Positions 11,976 to 25,457 of a DNA stretch of 64,000 nt are shown one piece after another. The notes beneath the pieces were generated by a model that was not told the DNA's origin, searched no databases, and saw only the letters and a list, made by a program, of their open reading frames with translations. The number at the start of each line of letters is the position of its first letter. The first letter of the stretch is position 1. Where the stretch lies: contig CM076259.1 of assembly GCA_038380795.1 (NCBI GenBank), positions 29,866,977 to 29,930,976 on the forward strand. The letters run 5' to 3'. The position numbers were made by a program, and so were the translations under genes. Source of the stretch: Pyrocephalus nanus (Eukaryota > Chordata > Aves > Passeriformes > Tyrannidae).

Positions 11976-12670
11976 GGTTCTGCAGGTAAAATTAATTATT
12001 GTTAGATTTCAGCTGGGACACAGCAGCCAACACATGCGAAAGCTGGCACCAGGTCATCACCAGGTATGGAGATGGACAAGCAGTGCAATAAAGTAAGCCA
12101 TCTCTGAGCTTAATGACCTACCTGTGCTGACTTGCATTCCTTTGAATCTGGTGGGAAAAGAGATTTATATAAGCACTAGAAAGGAAGGTTCAAGGAATTT
12201 AATGGGTTTGCCCCAGTGTGATTTCAGATGCTGCTTAGATGATACTCATGCCACCCAATGAAGTCCAGATGCTCATGCTGGGCATCATGGAGAAGGACAA
12301 CCACTCAAAATTGAGTTACCCACACTCTCCCCATAGAGCCAGCTCAGTTGCTTTCCATTGGGCTGAAGTTTTGGGGTTCTGAGTTTTGGAGTTTTTGAAG
12401 TTGTGAGAGAAGTGAACAGGCACCACTCAGAAACAACCAGCACTGGGAACTGTTTCCATTTCCATTCACAATATTTTCTACTCATCTAGTCCCAGGGTGC
12501 CAAAGAGCTTTTACATGTTCATCCTTGTTGAGTTAGTACAAGCAGCTTAAAGACTGGACTGAGAACATTTTGTCCAAATATTAGTTTTCTAACGTTTTTT
12601 TCTAGTTTTCTAACTTAGGGTTTTTTCACATCTCAGGTGAGGGCAGGCTTTTAAATACATCTAAAAGGAG

Positions 12671-12750
12671 ATCACAGAATAATTTGGGTTGTAAGGGACC
12701 TTTGAAGGTCATCTAGTCCAACCCTTCTGCCATGGGCAGGCAGAGATGCT
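12671..12750 (-). mobile_element. CR1 3' tail fragment
   Basis: Short antisense CR1 tail: atcacagaataatttgggtt, then gggacctttgaaggtcatct, then agtccaacccttctgccatg. Confidence 0.88.
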
Positions 12751-14352
12751 TTACAAAGAGGCAAATATTAAATAGAATGTATTTATGTGAATCAGAGGAT
12801 TCATCAGAATTTACCTGTTTGAAAAACACTGCAGAAAAGAGCATGGAAATAACTGCAAAAGGAGCAAACACCACTGGGAGGCCTGTCACTAGGCAATGGG
12901 AGAAAAATACAACCAAAGCCAAAGGAAAGCATTCCTCCTCCAAACAGCTTGTTTCTAGATGGACACTAATGAGGCCTCTGGCTGTGGTCAGCAGTGATGT
13001 GAGCTCAGGATGTCACTTTTTCATGTCAGCTCTCTGCCGCAAACATGTGGATTCTGCCTGCATTTGTATGGCTTCTTGCTGGCAGATCTGAGAAGGTCTT
13101 GCCTGCACCCAGAGCCTGTGAGACACCCTTTCACAACTGGAAGGCATGCAGCACTGCGTAGCTGGCACTGCTCTTAAGTTATCACAGGAACAAGCCTGGA
13201 TCTGGCAAGCTCCAAACACACACCAGTCCCATGTACATGAGCTGGAAAATTACTGCATCAATGGACTGTTATTCAGTGGCTTCTACCTAGAGAGCATCAG
13301 GAGGCTGGAAACAAAAGAGATGGTATCATTCCTGGCTGTTGTAAATCCAGTTGCTTAGTTACTCTTTGAGGGAAGTAGTGGATGGCCATGGTCCCTCACA
13401 GCAATGGCAGTTGCTGAACAGAACTGCCCACAGGTTCACAATTGGAACCTGCTCATTCCTCCCCTTTCCAGCCAGAGGATAGAATTGTGTACTAGGAAGA
13501 GAGAAACTGGGGAGGATTAGACCACAGCTACTCTATTTGCAGATTGCAAACTCCTTTCATTTCACAAGAACAATCAGCAGTGGATGATAATCTGGGACCC
13601 CAAGGTGAAAGAACTTGGAATTTGTCTTTGGTTGTCTGTAGCAGGATCAGAAGAGTGCTCCTCCACTCTAAACCAACAGCAATGATGTAAATTCTTGACT
13701 TTTTAATGAATATTTGCAAAACACACTGAAATCATCCTATGGAAGGAGAAATTGCTGAAGCCACTACCCATTCTGTCTCTGTCCCCCACCTCTGTTCCTC
13801 ATTCCCCATGTTTAGAGGAGTGGATGCCTCCTAAAGAGTATTTTGTCATTTGAGTATTAGTTTGCTGGGATGGAGAGAAAAGACAAACATACCAATGCTT
13901 ACAAGGCTTTACTAAGAGCCCTCAAATGGAAAAGCTTTCTGTTTAGATCCAATGAATTAAGCTGAGGATATTACCCCCAACAGGACACCACCCTGCTGGA
14001 CAGTATGTGACCCGTGCACTCTGCAATGTCTTCCCTTGTCACACCATCAGTTAAAAAAAAAAAAAACTGCAATCATCCCTTCGCTTCTTAAATAGTAAAC
14101 CTGGCACATTCCAGGGTCTTAACATGCTTTGAAATGTCCCACATTTTAAGTTTATAAAACAACTGGGAAATTATGTATTTAAACACAAAAGTCTGATGTA
14201 ATGGCTTGCTGTGTAAAACAGATCTGTAGTAAGCAAGAATGCTGTCTCTCAACGTGTTTCTAAGGTGACTGTCACACGCTGAAGCACTAGGACATGGTGG
14301 TCTCTTCAATTTGAGACCACATGACTCTGACCAGAAGAAGGTAAGCCACTCC

Positions 14353-14480
14353 TCATAGAATCATTTAGATTGGAAAAGCCCTGTAGTTTCATCAAGTCCA
14401 GCCATTCACCCAGCATGGCCAAGACCACCACTACACCATGTCCCCAAGTGCCACATCTACACATCTTTTAAGGCTATTTC
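14353..14480 (-). mobile_element. CR1 3' fragment
   Basis: Antisense CR1 of the subtype reading tagaatcatttagattgg at the tail, then accactacaccatgtcccca and agtgccacatctacacatct. The 5' limit is uncertain. Confidence 0.85.
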
Positions 14481-16156
14481 CCCTTGAGCTGTCATGGTAC
14501 ACCCCAAGATCCTTGAACATGAAGACTCCCTTCCCATGGTGATTTTCAGTTCTGCTGTGCAGCTGAGGAGCTTTTCCTGATTAGCTTTTCTCTGGACAAC
14601 CCTTAGATCCTCCTCAGCAACACCTAGTGTGACACAGCACTGTATCCCCTTCCTCCCTACCCTCTGGACAGGTCTGGACAGCCCCCCCTCCTTTCCCACT
14701 GCAGAGCTCAGGGCTCATAGGGCCCCCATTACCCTGCTGTCAGAGAGCATCACCACGAAGCCCTCTCTGCTGGCACTGATGTCTCTAATCACAGCTTACA
14801 AAAACAATCTGGGAGCAGCAGTAGCAACAACTCAACCTAAAGAGGCTTTTACTGCTCTGAGGCTTTCCCGGACTTGAAGCAGCTTCTTGCTCAGTGTCAC
14901 TTTGCTGCCATTGGCAACTGTGATAAAAATTCCAGCACACCTGAGAGCAAGATTGAGCTCTTGAAACCTATTCAGTGTCACTGCTTTCCATCACAGTACT
15001 TGAAAATCATCCATCCTCAGCTGAAAAATATAGTTAGGGTCAGTGAACATCATCCCCAAGTAGTCTTATTAAGTGCATCAAACAATTTAATGTCTGGAAA
15101 AAGCACGGTACACAAACCACGTCAGCATGTCAACTTAACAAATGGAGGGCAAAGGCGGAGAAGAACAGTCATTTGCCCCAAGACACATTTGAAACCATGG
15201 AATAACTAGGGTTTAATCTTGGTTTTCCCGTTTCCCACTCCAGAACAATACTTGCCTCCATCCCTACTACAATAATAACCCTGAAACTACTTTATAGGTA
15301 ATGCTTGCAGCTAATAACAGCAGCACTTTCCAAATTTCTCCCACAAGTAATTTTTGTTACTGCTTAGACAATTAACACAGATGTCCTCCTGTGCCAAAGA
15401 GAGTTAAATACACAAAACAAAAACCAAACTCCCCAAGGTCTGATCCTTTTCCACACAAGACTTTTAACTGCCAAGTTAGAGCCTTCAGGGCTAAAAAGGT
15501 TGAATATTTCACATTTACCTTGTTTCAGGGGTTTCTTGCATCCTCAAACGCCACTTATTATCTCTTTAAAAAGCTCGTCAAAACAGATTCAGTCCTGGCA
15601 CCGATGGATTTGTTCTTCAGCTTCTCAGGATGCCAAGACATTCACTCGTAAGTTCAGAAAAAAAGGCATTTTTCGTGAAATAACCTTAATTGGAACAGTG
15701 TCTTTTTAATTATGCTGCTTGTCTTTCCCCGCACTCCTCTCTGAATGGAGTTGTCTACTGTGCAACATCCTGAAGGCCTTCCTTGGGACAGGATTGAGAA
15801 ATGGGGAGATTTTTGCCAGAGGAACTGCCACAATTGGGCCATGGGTTTGTCAGGGGAATAAGTGACTTATTATTGCCACTGCCACTCTCTGTCTGTGTGT
15901 ATGAGGCATGGCTGTGTGTTTACTTTAGGGTTTTGTGTCTATCCGTGGGGGCATTGTAGCTTCCTGAACCTAAATATCTCTCTGCATCTTCAGGGAAACA
16001 GCCCTTGAGGATTAAAAGTTTAAAATTTACGGCTGATAAACATAAAGCCGAGAATTCAGAAACCATCCCTGGACTAAATGACTCTTTTTCTTTTCAGTGA
16101 TGGGCTCTTAGCATCTCATTTGCTTTGCAATGCACTCTGAAATGAGAGGCATAAAT

Positions 16157-16265
16157 CATAGAATCATAAAATCACAGAATAGTTTGGGTTAAAAGATCAC
16201 CTGTTTCCAACCCCTCTGCCATGGACAGAGACACCTTCCTCTAGACCAGGTTGCTAGTCTAGCTA
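16157..16265 (-). mobile_element. CR1 3' tail fragment
   Basis: Antisense CR1 with repeated tail octamers (aatcatagaatcataaaatc), followed by cagaatagtttgggtt and ccatggacagagacaccttc, ending near tagaccaggttgct. Confidence 0.88.
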
Positions 16266-17293
16266 TGAAGGCACTATGGTAAAAAACACAGGTGAGGGCA
16301 TGATTAGGTGCAATGGACAGAAAAATCCACATTAAGTCCTCAAGAGAACAACCTACTAGTGGGATTATCACAACCCCAGACTGGTTGTCCTTGACTGGGC
16401 TTTCATCAGACTTGTTTTGATCACCTTCACCCAAGCACATTGTCTCTTGAGCTTCCCTAGGTTGCAGCTGGCTGCAGTGTTGTTTTTCACTTGATCCCTT
16501 TGGCATGCTTCCTGAAGTCAAGCTCTCTATCTGCAATCCCCTTGGGATAAGCAAAAAACTCATGTCAAAGTTGGGGACTGGTGTCAAAAGATTTAAATTC
16601 CTTTTGGATGCTCTGTGTTTAGAGTTTGCCTTGTCAGCAGTGTGCAATAGTACTTGACACGCACAGACACTTTCGCAAGGAAAACCTCGATTATTTGAGG
16701 CCTTCAAGAGAAAAAAAAAGAAAAAGAATTAAAAAGGATATTTTTATTTGGAGATGGAGTACTAATATGCCTGAAATGAAGAGCAGCAAGTGACCAGGAT
16801 GATTGCAACTTCACATGGATGTTCAGAGCACTTTAGGAAGTTTGGATTTGAAGGGATAAAAATATTAGAGTTGGTTGTGCTTTTTATTAAGCCAACTCTG
16901 TTCCTCAGGCTGTTTTACTTAGTGGCCAAGCAGCTGTGCCAGCTGAACTGTGAAGAAGAGCCTGGACAGAAACAAATGCCAAAGCAGGAGGGAAGGGCAT
17001 GCACTGATTCTGCTGTTCAGGACTTTCCTTCATTAAAATCACAGCCTCAGAGGACACCAGCCACGCTGGGAAAGATCAGTGCTGTCCTTACCATCTTTGT
17101 CCTTTCCTAAAGGGGATCTGACAGCAATCTGTTTCAAAGACCCTGAAGCATTTGGCTGATTTCCCATTTTCACTATTTTTGTGCTTTGGGCTACCCAGCA
17201 GTTTACACCTTGAAGTGGTGTTCAAATATTAGCATGGTATGGGCTTGGTAAGCCAAGTCTGCAAAACAAGTGTCACCTTCACCAGACAGGCTG

Positions 17294-17430
17294 AGTCATA
17301 GAATCATAGAATCCTAGAATGGCTTGAGTTGGAACAGACCTTGAAGATCATATAGTTCCAATCTCTCTGCCATGTGCAAGGCTATCTTCTCTAGACCAGG
17401 CTGCTCAGAGGCCCAGCCAGCCTCATCTCC
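17294..17430 (-). mobile_element. CR1 3' fragment
   Basis: Antisense CR1 with three copies of the tail octamer (tcatagaatcatagaatcct), then ggcttgagttggaacagacc and tctagaccaggctgctcaga. Confidence 0.9.
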
Positions 17431-17925
17431 ATCAGGCAGAGTGGAGACTCAAGGTCTTTTGCCCACAAAATAGCAAGGGCTCTCCCATTCCACTGATGCC
17501 AAAGGGTTTGCACCTGTGACTGTGTGAAATCAGGCCCTTCCTGATTTTTCAGCGGTCTCCTCAGCAGTCACTGCCTGCTTGTTTTCTGTCAGCATCAGCT
17601 GAATTACACCCTATGCCACATGAAGCCAAGGGCACCTCCTTAGACCTACCTCTCCTCTCCTCCAAACCCTCTTCACAGCATGGCCCAGAAAAAGAAGGAA
17701 ATGCCAGACCGGAATCTGCTGCAGCTTCCTAAGGGTTTCAGAGAAACAAAAATATATCCTCCAGACCTTCTAGAGTCTGTCCATCCATAACACTATTGTT
17801 TTCTAAGGCACTGCTTTTGCCTTGAGTTCTGTGTCAAGCCATATGAATCAAACTCTTCAGAGAAGAGTTTACATCAGTATTGAACTACAGATTTTAAGGT
17901 ACAAGATCCAAAGAGTGGTTACATT

Positions 17926-18690
17926 TTATTTAAGACTTTTTAAAAGACTTTTGGTTTGATATAGCTTTGAATTCACATCCGGAGAAAGAGTCACACACTT
18001 TTTTCTAAGAGAAATTAGTTCATAAGATATTTTAGCAAACGTTTTAAAGGAGTGAAATACAACCAAGAAAAAGTATTTCACTAAAACACCTGGCACAAAG
18101 ACCCAGTCCACAGAATCAGTATACCAGCTTTAGTAAAACACGATTAGTTGGTTTTAAGTTACCCACAGGAGAAAGAAAAGAGTAAAAGAAGCAGAGATAA
18201 AAAGGGTAAAGAAAGAGAAAAGAAAGAGAGAAGGAGACAGAGGAAAGGGAAAATGGTTACCGACAAGATTCGATGATTCACATGGTGCAGGTTGCAGGAG
18301 AAAAGAGAGAGCTCACGAGGAGTCTCAGTTTAGTTTTCCCTCCCAACCCTTGCAGTGCCTTCCAGGCCAGAGTTATGGGTGCAGTAGCCAGTCATAGGCT
18401 CCAGGGGTGTGTGGGTGAGCAGGTCTCCCTTGGGTGACAGCTCATCTGCAGGCCTCTGCCCTGTGCTTTCCATGGGCTCAGCCTTGTTGGCCACAGGCTT
18501 TCCAGCTCTGTCATGTGCTCCCAGCAGGCCTTATGTGCAGGACTTACCACGTAATTGCGGGTCTAGGACCAGTCCTTATACACCTCCCACACACACACAC
18601 ACACACACACACAGAGAGTTGGTTCCGACCCATATTAATAATTCACTGAGATTCAGATCCAGTATCTCCCAATCAGTGAAGTAAAAAAAT
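17926..18690 (+). repeat. Unclassified interspersed repeat, copy A (inverted relative to copy B at 49.9-50.7 kb)
   Basis: This stretch matches the reverse complement of about 49910-50690 in collinear blocks: tttaagttacccacaggag followed by a purine-rich agaaaagagtaaaag segment; gtcataggctccaggggtg; gtgctttccatgggctcagc; cttgttggccacaggctttc; and ggttccgacccatattaata. Divergence and small gaps indicate an old dispersed family. The size and lack of coding content suggest a solo LTR or other non-autonomous element; I do not recognise the family. It contains a (CA)n run. Boundaries are approximate. Confidence 0.7.
18588..18613. repeat. (CA)n microsatellite
   Basis: Thirteen CA dinucleotides within unclassified repeat copy A. 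Copy B has only a short cacaca stretch at the corresponding place (plus strand catgtgtgtgggg near 49950), so the array probably expanded in copy A. Confidence 0.92.
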
Positions 18691-19797
18691 CAAGCTCTTG
18701 ACTCAGAAAGTGGGTCTGATCTGCAAGTGCAGGAGCAGTATGAGTCTTGCTCCCTTTCAGCTGGAATAGCTCCCTGGTGATTTGTCCCACCAGGGAGCTG
18801 GAGATATCAATATTAACCTTATTTAAAAAATAAATAGCTGATATCATCCTCAGCCATAGCCTTTGAGAAGGAGGCACAGCTCCAGCTCCTGAGACCCTAC
18901 AACATCTCCAGGAGTTGCTTCTCCTAGTTCATTTTGCTTGTGCCATTGCTTAGTGTCTCATGGGCAGGAGCAGTCTCATACCTCTCTGGTGTAAAGTCCC
19001 CATGTCAAAATAAGGCATTTTACATCTCTTGTAACCCCAAAATGTCTTTTCTCCTGTCTTTTGAAGCTGCTGCCTTCCTCCTTTCTCTCTCTATCCTCTC
19101 TCCATCTGCACCTGTACTAGGTGTTTAGCCAACATCATTTCCCCACTAAAAATTAAAATCTAAAAATTAACATCTTCAATTAATTGGACACACAGAATTT
19201 ATCCAAATTCCCTATTTTATTCCATTTTTTAATACTTCTCTTTCCAGGAAAGAAAATTTAAATGAACCAGAATTGCATGAAACCCATGGACCTGGAGACT
19301 TCTTGAGTGATGGGTTGGGTGAAGGGACAGTAGGAGATGGGAAAATAAAAACACATCAGCAAAAAGTGACATTTGCAGATTAAATACTTTCCCTGTTGAC
19401 CAAAGTTCCTGGGGAGACTCAAATTCAGGATCTAAACCAGAATAATTTCTTACCATCTTAGTGCAGAAAAAAAAAATAGGCTTTTAATTCAGCATTTCTG
19501 TTTTAATTGACAGTTAAGTCAGTGTTTGGGAAAAGGTGTATTTATTTTATATGGCCTGACAGGAGGCAAAATGAAGGAAATTACTTTTGAGAGACTTGGT
19601 TGCATGACACTTATATCCCCCATTGAAACCATCCATCGTTTACTAGTAAAAGGTCAAGCAACTATACAGTCAGTGAGATGCAATCATCTGCTTTAAAAAG
19701 AGATGACTAGTTGTGAATTATTGTTATTGAAAATGAAAGGATTTTAGCATTTCAGAGTAATAAGTTGATTTCAAAGCTGAAATGATAGCACCTTATT

Positions 19798-19895
19798 TAA
19801 AAAAAAATTAAAACCAAAAAACAAAACAAACAAACCAAACCAAAAACAAAACAAACCCCAAAAGAAAACAAAACCAAAGAACCCCCTCCCCCAAA
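19798..19895 (+). repeat. A-rich (CAAA)-type low-complexity tract
   Basis: A run built from aaaac, aaacaaac and aaaccaaaac units with almost no T, ending in a C-run (accccctccccc). A simple repeat with no coding potential. Confidence 0.85.
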
Positions 19896-22800
19896 CAGAT
19901 TTCCACTGCTGTGGAAAGTCAGACTTTTGATTCTATTTAAGGGAAACATATCTGCACTTTTATAAAAAATACAAGAGGCTTTGGCTTTATAAATTTCTCT
20001 GTGACTTTTAGAAAAATTAGGATTTTCTAAAACTTTACCAGTTCCAAATGTTGTCTAAATGTTTATTGTCTTGATAACAGTCCAGATGCAGCAAAACCCT
20101 TTCAGTAAGTCATCGTTCACCCAAGGTGACATTCAAGCTGTCAGGATCTTAAGAGTAGCAAAATAACCCTGCCATCCCACACCTCTTGCTCCAACAGGGA
20201 GAGCTCAGTGACAGTGCTGATAGTAAGAAGAGCAGACGAGCCAAACAGCCGTTTGGTCATTTTTCCTGGGACTGTGTGATTTGCCCAAGGCTATATTAGG
20301 ATTCAGTGTCGAGAGATGGGCGAATGGCATTTAATCAGTGTACAATGCTGATCTCTGCAGTACTCCTGGTTCAGAGCACTATAATGCAGTGATACCATAA
20401 ATAGACTAAAGTCCTATGAAGAAAGGAAAAATGCCCAAACATGTCCCCATCTTTCATTACTGTAAGCATGGAGAATAGTAACAAACTCTGCATATGACAA
20501 CTGTGTTGTTATAAACTAACCAGTGCCTCCTTAATATAAGGGATCTAACTCCCTGCAGTGCAAGTCCCTTATGGATTAAATATACAGCTGTGTGGATAAA
20601 GCCATCTACACAGTGTGTTTAGCTAGTTCCTCAGCCTATTCATAAACACAGAATATTTTATTTATAGTGTAACTTCCTCATCTGTGTTAATTTTAAAGCT
20701 GCAGCTCTAAGTCACTGGAGCCCTCATCTCTCCTGCAGTCAAAAGCTCAACTTTCCACCACGCTCCCGCGTTCACACGCATCTCCACATACCTGTTCCGT
20801 GGCTTCAGGAGAATGAGGAGGAGGTTTTGCCTCTGCTTGCAGCCTTCTGCCTCCCAGGCTCTTCCAGCAGCTTTTCCAGAGTAAGCCGAGGAAGAGTTTC
20901 CTTAGGGGAGTCGTACCTCTATTGCATGCCAGCTGACTAAAATTCTGTGAGCTCCGACAGAAGTTTGAAGTCACAGGGAAAAAAAATACTCCCCACAGAC
21001 TGGTCCTTGAATTCATTCCTTTGCAGTCATGATCTCTTATATATTCCCAGGCTCCCACGAGCATGTGAATACATACCTCCATAATTGTTTTAAAATGTGT
21101 GTGTCCTCTGCTCTTCTCTTTATTTTCCATTTTGTTCATTCAATCTTGGCTTATTTCCTGCAGTTTCTCAGCTGGTAATTATGCTCCTCTCATATTGACA
21201 CATGAAACAGTCTGTGAATACCACAAAAAATTCTATCTGCAGGCTTTGGGGACATGTACTTGCCTCTGAAGTTATCTGTGCCTGCCCCATGGCTGTCAGC
21301 CTGCAGATTCTCAAGGGGTGGGGTAAATGAGGGATACTGAGATAACTGCAAACCCTAAACTCCAAGGCCATTCAGGATGGGTTGTGTAGGAAAATGGTAT
21401 ATGAAAGGGAAACTTCACAGTAGGGAAAACACATCATGTTTGGTGTTCCAACAGCTCAGGTGTGTCTCTGTGGCACAGCAGTGGGATGACCAAATGCACC
21501 CTTGGGGGAAAGGATAAATTCAATTTAATACTTGAATGAGTAATAATGTAAATGCCTTCTAGAAAAGGGAATGGGATGGATTTTTCTTTCTTTTCCTTGG
21601 GTATGAGGCTCCCTTTTATTTCAGAAGAAATGCTCTTGTGTAAACCAGTGGGGAACTTGCATATTGCCTGTGTTGTCTTCTGCTTAGATATGCCCTTATA
21701 CCTGGGCAAGTGTACACTGACCTCTCCACATTAGTTTGCAGCAGAGTAAACAGAGTTTTTCCAGCTCCTCCATGGGTATCTTAGGATCAAAATGAGTCTT
21801 GGCTTCAGCAGCCAGGACATGATCTCTCCTGGGCCACCCCACTGGGAATCTCCCACAGGCACCAGAGATCAAAGCAAATCTCTCAGGGACCACTGCAAAC
21901 CTCCCACCTTCTTCCCTGGGTGCATGAGGATTATCTCCATTGAGTGACCTTCATCCTGAAGGAGAGGTTTGCCTTCAGCATTGTGTGTTCTGCACACTTT
22001 GCACTGAGATCTGCAATGATGGCCAAGGATTTTGGATGGACCAAAAAAACAGAGGGTACTGACTCCCTTCTCCTGGACAGTATAAATTTTTTCCAGATTT
22101 CCTGGATCTGCTTATTAAATCGAATAAAAAACATGACCTTTAACACCACGTACCAAGCAGCTCTGTGGATTCTGCTAAACATGTGCTGGCTCCAACCTTT
22201 ATTTCTCTGCAACAGGTTACTGTTTGTTCTGTGTAGCACACACCAGCTCCCGTCAGAGTTACTTCAGGTCTGCACTATGCTGGGAGATTCAAGATGAAAA
22301 TGTCCACAGATGTGAAAGATGTGGTTAGTTAAATATCACAATATGTACTTTTTGCACGTGTTATTGCAATAAGAATGTAACAAGGATAATCAATTTAAAA
22401 GGAATGTATATATTATAGTAAAGAATAAATAATAAAAATTTTAACACCATAATAACTATTGCCTGTGTACATGTATAGCATATTTTTTAAAGGCCAAATG
22501 CCTTAAGAATAGTAAGTGAACAATTTATTGTTGACTTGTCTTGGCAACAGAAGCAGATCTGGAGGAGCTTGCCTGTGTACAGCAGCTCCAAAACCTTACT
22601 GATGACCTTAGAATAGAACTTCTACAGGACATAGCTGATCCCAAGAATACAGGGTAATAGCAATGAGCAAACATGTGGTACAAAAGCCACAACAACCCTG
22701 TGCTGTGTGTAAACTAGGAGTCCACTATCGCTCCATCTCATGGCAGTGTGCCTAGTGAATATCGCTGTGGTGCTTGGTTTGGCATCAGCTTGACATTGAT

Positions 22801-24089
22801 GCGTTGATGTAGATCTCCTGCCCAAGGTAAACACACCTCATAATTCCTTCTAGTTTATTTGGCTGGGACTGATAATGGGAGTTCACCAAAGCACAAGGAG
22901 ATACTGTATCCCCTCCTCATATGTAACCACATCAGGCCAACCTGATGGCCAACTTTATGTCACAGCAGCCAAGCCTAGAGGATGGCTGTGTACCTGCTGC
23001 TTGGAGATGTGTGTCCCATTGTATTTTCCAAGTGATGCATGGCTATCTAACAGGAAAATGGCCTGTCACAGAACGAATTGGAAGTCTCCCAGCAATAAAT
23101 TTCAGACTTATATGAAAGCAGAAAAAATTATTCACACAGATCCTGCTGTTGTTAAACCTCTGTCTCTGGTGTGTGGGCTGTAGAAACTTGGGTCAACCCA
23201 ACTGAGTGGACACCCAGTGACATCTGACTGCTGATACTTCTCCGTTTCTCTCCCACTAAAGATATCTCTCCCAGGGAGGGATCCCTGGCCTGATCCACAC
23301 AGTCCTTTCCCTTCTCTAGAGCAGTTTGGCTATGTCCAGGTGTGTAGCACTCAGAAATCTACCTCTGGATGGTGCCTGCACAGCCCTGAGATTGTTCTTG
23401 CACTGTTAGCTTTCTTTCAGAATGCCTTGAATAAGGAGGAGACAGCATGCAAAGCTGCTTTGGAATAGTGTAGGAGGACTGTGTGGAGCAGAAGCAATCA
23501 AACCTGAAGCAGGCCCTGAAGGAAATCCCAGCTTGGAGGCAACAAGCTGGTTTGGTGCAGATGGGTGCCCACGAGAGAGCTAACCCTCAGTGTGGTTGAC
23601 TGGTGGGGGAGAGGTTATCTAACAGCATCAATGTACCCATGCACACCCCATGAAACAACCTGAGCCCACTAGGAAGACACCACACCCTGAAGACCTGTGG
23701 GATCTTGCCACTGGAACTGCTTACAAGCACCAATCCTGCAATAATTTTTGCTGGTACCTGCCATGAACAAATCCTACATGTCTCCATACTAGGGCAGCAG
23801 GATGTGGCAACCAGCAAATCCCACTTCAAAAAAAAAGGCCGCAGGTCAGTGCTGGTCACAAGAAGTCAACCCTGGGCCACCTCCTCCCCTTCCAAGTCTC
23901 ACAAGATTCCCACTGTTTCATGAGAGAGAGAAACAGGCTTGGTTTGTGGGGCTGGCATGGAGACAAACAGAAGTGCATGAACAGAAAGCAAAATTCCCAG
24001 CTACTGAGATGCTCCAATACATCCCTGCCAGTATAAGCATCATTATTTTGAACTGACGTTAGCCCAGTTACTTTTTTAGAAATTACACT

Positions 24090-24149
24090 AAAAAAGAAAA
24101 AAAAAAAAAGAGGGGGTAGGAAAAAAAAAAAAAAAAAAAAAAAAAAGGA
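24090..24149 (+). repeat. Paired poly(A) runs
   Basis: A run of about 13 A, a G-rich spacer (gagggggtagg), then an uninterrupted run of about 26 A. No retroposon body is recognisable directly 5' of it, so it is recorded as low-complexity sequence and not as a poly(A) tail. Confidence 0.85.
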
Positions 24150-25421
24150 AAAGAAATCAGCCAGGAAGAACTGGCAGCTTTAAACATCTGCAGAAGATTA
24201 GAGGTTGACCGTGTGCTCACCTCATGATTAAAATAGATTGTATTTTGTCAAAAAGGTGCCCATCTCTAATTATAGATGATATTTCCCCAGACTAAACAAA
24301 GTTTGATATTTATGCTCCATTTCCTCCAGCTCTGATTACAGCCTGATCTTTTAAAAAAAGAAATGAGGAAAAAGAGGGACAAGAGGTTTGTTCTGGCCAC
24401 TCTTTCTGTTCCTGTTGTTGTTGAGGAATTTTGGTACTGGGATTGTGATGATGCTTCAGGTTCTGAGATTTTGGCTTGCCCTGGGGCTGATGTTGATGGT
24501 GAGCAAAATGGTGAAGTTGTCCTTGTCACCAGGTCAGCTGTGATTCTTGTCCCATCTCAGCCTGATCATATGGTGCCTGCAGGTCTCAGGAACTGTGATT
24601 TTATTTGAACTCAGAGATGTTGCTGCTCTTGGCATTTCCCCAGACTAGGTTTGGCTCAGTCCCCTTTTGTGCCAGCCATGGCCTTCCTCAGGTCCACCTG
24701 GCTCTGAAGACATTTGGCATTGCAAGATGCAGACAGTTCCACTTTAAACGGCAAAGAAGACATACCGTAGCTAACTCCAAATCAGCTACCAGTAACCCAA
24801 GCAGCTGTGAAATTCACCCAAAAAGTGGAGTAAAAAATGCATGTCCAGTTCTTCTGGGACATTCCACACTTACCCAGCCTGATATGACTAGCTATGAGAA
24901 GTTAGCTGTGTCCATGTTACACTGCAGTGATTTGAAGGGTTGGCACAGTCCCAGCTCATCTTGTTACTCTTGGGTGACAGAGTCCCCAAGCACTACTTGA
25001 CACCTGGGCAGAAAGTGCCAGAAAACTGAACAAGAAAGCAAAATGCACATAATGATGTTCAAGACATTAATAGAATGCTCGAGGGATGCTGTACATCACT
25101 TGGAGCGGAAGATATTGTGGAAACTCCCTGAGCAGGTACCACCACAGGATACAAGTGGGTTGACTTTGGTGATATAGGTCTTCTGCAGAGTCTTCTGAGA
25201 GAACACAGAAGATAACAAAAAAAAAAACACTTGGGGACAAAACAATGTCAGATGGCGAGATTGCTGGGGCATATGGCAGTGAGGCAGTAAGAGAAAAAAA
25301 GACAAGGAAAACATGTGGGCAAAAATCCCAGATAAGTAAACTTATATCACAGGAGTTTCAGAGAACCTCCTAATTTTTTGGGGGGTTAAATGGGGCAAAT
25401 GGAATTTTTATTTGTATTGGG

Positions 25422-25457
25422 TGCAGGCGGGGGGGGTGGGGGGGGAGGTGTTGGGGA
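25422..25457 (+). repeat. G-rich tract, possible G-quadruplex
   Basis: G8, T, G9, then AGG and GGGG within about 35 bases, preceded by further GGGG runs at 25379-25396. The spacing is compatible with a four-tier G-quadruplex on the plus strand. No gene start lies nearby. Confidence 0.6.

Larger units (their letters stand above)
11980..17900. other. Intergenic region upstream of LRRC32 coding exon 1
   Basis: No supported coding exon. It should contain the LRRC32 promoter and at least one 5' non-coding exon, neither of which I can place from sequence alone. Repeats are four CR1 3' fragments at about 12671-12750, 14353-14480, 16157-16265 and 17294-17430, all antisense on the plus strand. The longest unexplained frame is 172 codons on the minus strand (16189-16707), and its 3' end runs into CR1. 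Confidence 0.5.

Noticed and set aside
24363..24608. Acidic 81-codon protein
   Set aside because: No promoter, splice context or family resemblance; repeated gtg/ttg codons suggest low-complexity sequence.
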